Source: Gloeopeniophorella convolvens (taxonomy: Eukaryota > Basidiomycota > Agaricomycetes > Russulales). From it: a DNA stretch of 20,917 bases. Below the pieces are notes generated by a model, which was given only the letters and a program-made list of their open reading frames with translations, made no database searches and was not told the origin of the DNA. Positions within the stretch are counted from its first letter, which is position 1. The number at the start of each line of letters is the position of its first letter. Positions 19,768-20,917 of the stretch are shown piece by piece. The DNA lies in the NCBI GenBank assembly GCA_022496205.1, contig WTXD01000179.1, forward strand, positions 1 to 20,917, read 5' to 3'. The position numbers were made by a program, and so were the translations under genes.

Positions 19768-20195
19768 GGAGTAGTAGAGCAGTTGACAGTAGTAGAGGAG
19801 TGATACAAGCTAGTGAAATCAATGCAGATGGCTGATGCGTGCTCAAACATGCTTAATTATATCTATGTGTTGAGATAATGATTAGATGTGGGTGGAACGG
19901 GCCGTGAATTGGCCGGGCCATGATGAGCAGTCAATGTAAAGTGTAGATTGTGATCAAGCACGGGATATGATAAGATATCGGCAACACGGGCCGTGTGTAG
20001 AACGGACCGTGCAGAACGGACCGTGCAATCGCACAAATTCACACAAGTCGAGAGATTTAAGGAACACAGCAATATTAAATAGTTCACACAAGTTCAGACA
20101 AGTTCAGACATCACAGAGCATAGCAAAAACGCGAGATACATTGTACAATGATGAGTGCAGACAGAAGGAAACAGGATATGGATAGTACAATGTAT
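19768..20195 (-). promoter_or_regulatory. Upstream region with five palindrome copies; 3' flank of the next gene
   Basis: Cores at 19898, 19987, 20003 and 20017 and a variant GGCCGGGCC near 19911 lie 130-260 bp upstream of the ATG at 19767. Near 20135-20194, ATACATTGTAC and GTACAATGTAT form an inverted repeat around a ~40-nt loop just past the stop codon at 20196. No gene otherwise. Confidence 0.5.
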
Positions 20196-20917
20196 TTAGG
20201 CCCTTGAGTGGCCACTCATGATGGAAGCGAAGTCCCTCACCTGCTCACAGCGCCCCTTCAAGGCCTCCAGCTCACTGATAATGTCCTCCATCTCCCTGAG
20301 AACATCAACAAAGTTGTTGATGGTCCTGTGGGTCTGAGGGGAGGTGGAGATGTCCTCAGCAGAGGGTCAGCCTCTGCACGGCGCAGAGTGAGAAGGGGAC
20401 GCCTTGGGGACTCTTGAGGCTCGTCCTTGATGATGGGGGAGTGCTGTGTTACCCTGGGGCGTTTCCTGGGTTGTTTAAGGCTCTAAAACAAGGTGAGATG
20501 TGTCTAGGATCGGACCGTGCAACAGCGCACCTCAGGGGAGTCTGGCTCATCCTGCACCTCGATCTCCTCGTCCTCATCCTCCTCAGCGGCTCACTCTGGG
20601 TCTTCTGGGGTTTCTCCCATGCTTTCCATGAGCTGGCCAAGCTCTTGAGCTTCGCACCAGGGAGAATGGGTGAGGGAGGGGTGGGGGATGCCATTCTGAC
20701 ATCAGCTGTGGCCTGCTTGACCTTGTTCTAAAGGATAACAGCTTGTAGCATGGAGAATAGCACATATACATTGTCAGACTCACCTTTCCCTTTTCCACCT
20801 TCCTGGTGGGTGGGGCCTCTTCCCCAGACGACTCAAAGGTTGCCTGAACAGCCTTTGGCTCCTGCTTGGACCTGGTGGAGGCTGCACGGCTTGGTGCACG
20901 AGAGGCAGCAGGCTCTG
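20196..20917 (-). CDS. Hypothetical coiled-coil protein, 3' part only
   Basis: The gene enters from the right edge and stops at 20196-20198. Visible parts are a basic Ala/Ser/Pro stretch (EPAASRAPSRAASTRSKQEP), an intron of about 50 nt near 20735-20785, an acidic run (EEDEDEEIEVQDEPDSPE), a Lys/Arg-Pro segment (KQPRKRPRV, a possible nuclear localisation signal) and a C-terminal coiled coil (FVDVLREMEDIISELEALKG). The 48-nt intron at 20483-20530 contains a palindromic motif (core 20511). Frames change between segments, so either further introns or decay are present. The acidic/basic blocks and terminal coiled coil recall the cysteine-cluster genes, and its 3' flank shares TGTACAATGTATCT with the gene ending at 3954, so it may be a further relative. 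The cysteine domain itself would lie outside the window. Confidence 0.5.

Larger units (their letters stand above)
797..20517. repeat. Dispersed palindromic motif TTGCACGGWCCGTGCAA (core CGGNCCG)
   Basis: Exact CGGNCCG cores, by eye, on the left at 797, 812, 840, 1265, 1691, 3452, 3719, 4009, 4457, 4480, 4723, 5979, 6011, 6200, 6295, 6663, 7494, 7522, 7536, 8126, 8142, 8214, 8526 and 8629. On the right they start near 16325, 16382, 16694, 16717, 16789, 16805, 17389, 17477, 17493, 18044, 19049, 19071, 19442, 19898, 19987, 20003, 20017 and 20511. Many further sites differ by one base, such as TGGACCG, CGGACCATG and CAGTCCGTG. Flanks extend the palindrome to GCAC/GTGC and often TTGCAC/GTGCAA. 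Only two bare cores (9060 and 11635) occur in 8672-16289 and both lack the CCGTG extension. Function unknown. Confidence 0.85.

Overview
The window reads as nuclear DNA of a basidiomycete fungus, most likely an Agaricomycete of the Rhizoctonia/Ceratobasidium kind. That placement is an inference from three things: many spliceosomal introns of about 50 nt, a KDZ (Kyakuja-Dileera-Zisupton) transposase of the type common in mushroom-forming fungi, and a fungal ammonium transporter. There are no bacterial-style operons.

Layout. (1) 1-3628, plus strand: a decayed KDZ transposase gene with at least nine short introns. It carries a nonsense codon, a poly(A)-tailed retroposon (1879-2130) and a solo LTR (2339-2823), the last two each with target-site duplications. 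(2) 3954-5862 and 6343-7369, minus strand: two paralogous genes. Each encodes a cysteine array spaced like a Zn2Cys6 cluster (C-x2-C-x6-C-x13-C-x2-C-x6-C) followed by a short coiled coil. The second splices cleanly to 269 codons plus stop; the first has a stop codon and a 0.6-kb insertion. (3) 7664-8671 and 16290-17262: a roughly 1-kb sequence present twice in opposite orientation. (4) Between the arms, 8672-16289: an island with two ordinary host genes, an ammonium transporter (9464-11256, minus) and a probable mitochondrial protein (12344-13439, plus). It also holds a truncated LTR and a Tc1-like transposase broken by a solo LTR of the same family. (5) 17610-19767 and 20196-20917, minus: two more multi-exon genes of the mobile-element territory, one decaying and one cut by the window edge.

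The most unusual signal is a dispersed near-perfect palindrome, consensus TTGCACGGWCCGTGCAA. By eye its core CGGNCCG occurs about 44 times in the two flanks. The 7.6-kb island has only two core matches, both without the extended arms. In the flanks the motif sits inside many ~50-nt introns, in clusters of four or five upstream of three of the element genes, in the inverted arms, and sometimes in coding sequence. Zn2Cys6 proteins typically read CGG half-sites, so the element-encoded cysteine-cluster proteins are natural candidates to bind it. My working model is a large KDZ-associated mobile element family whose accessory proteins and dispersed palindromes form one recognition or regulatory system. 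The sequence supports the parts; the link between them is a hypothesis.
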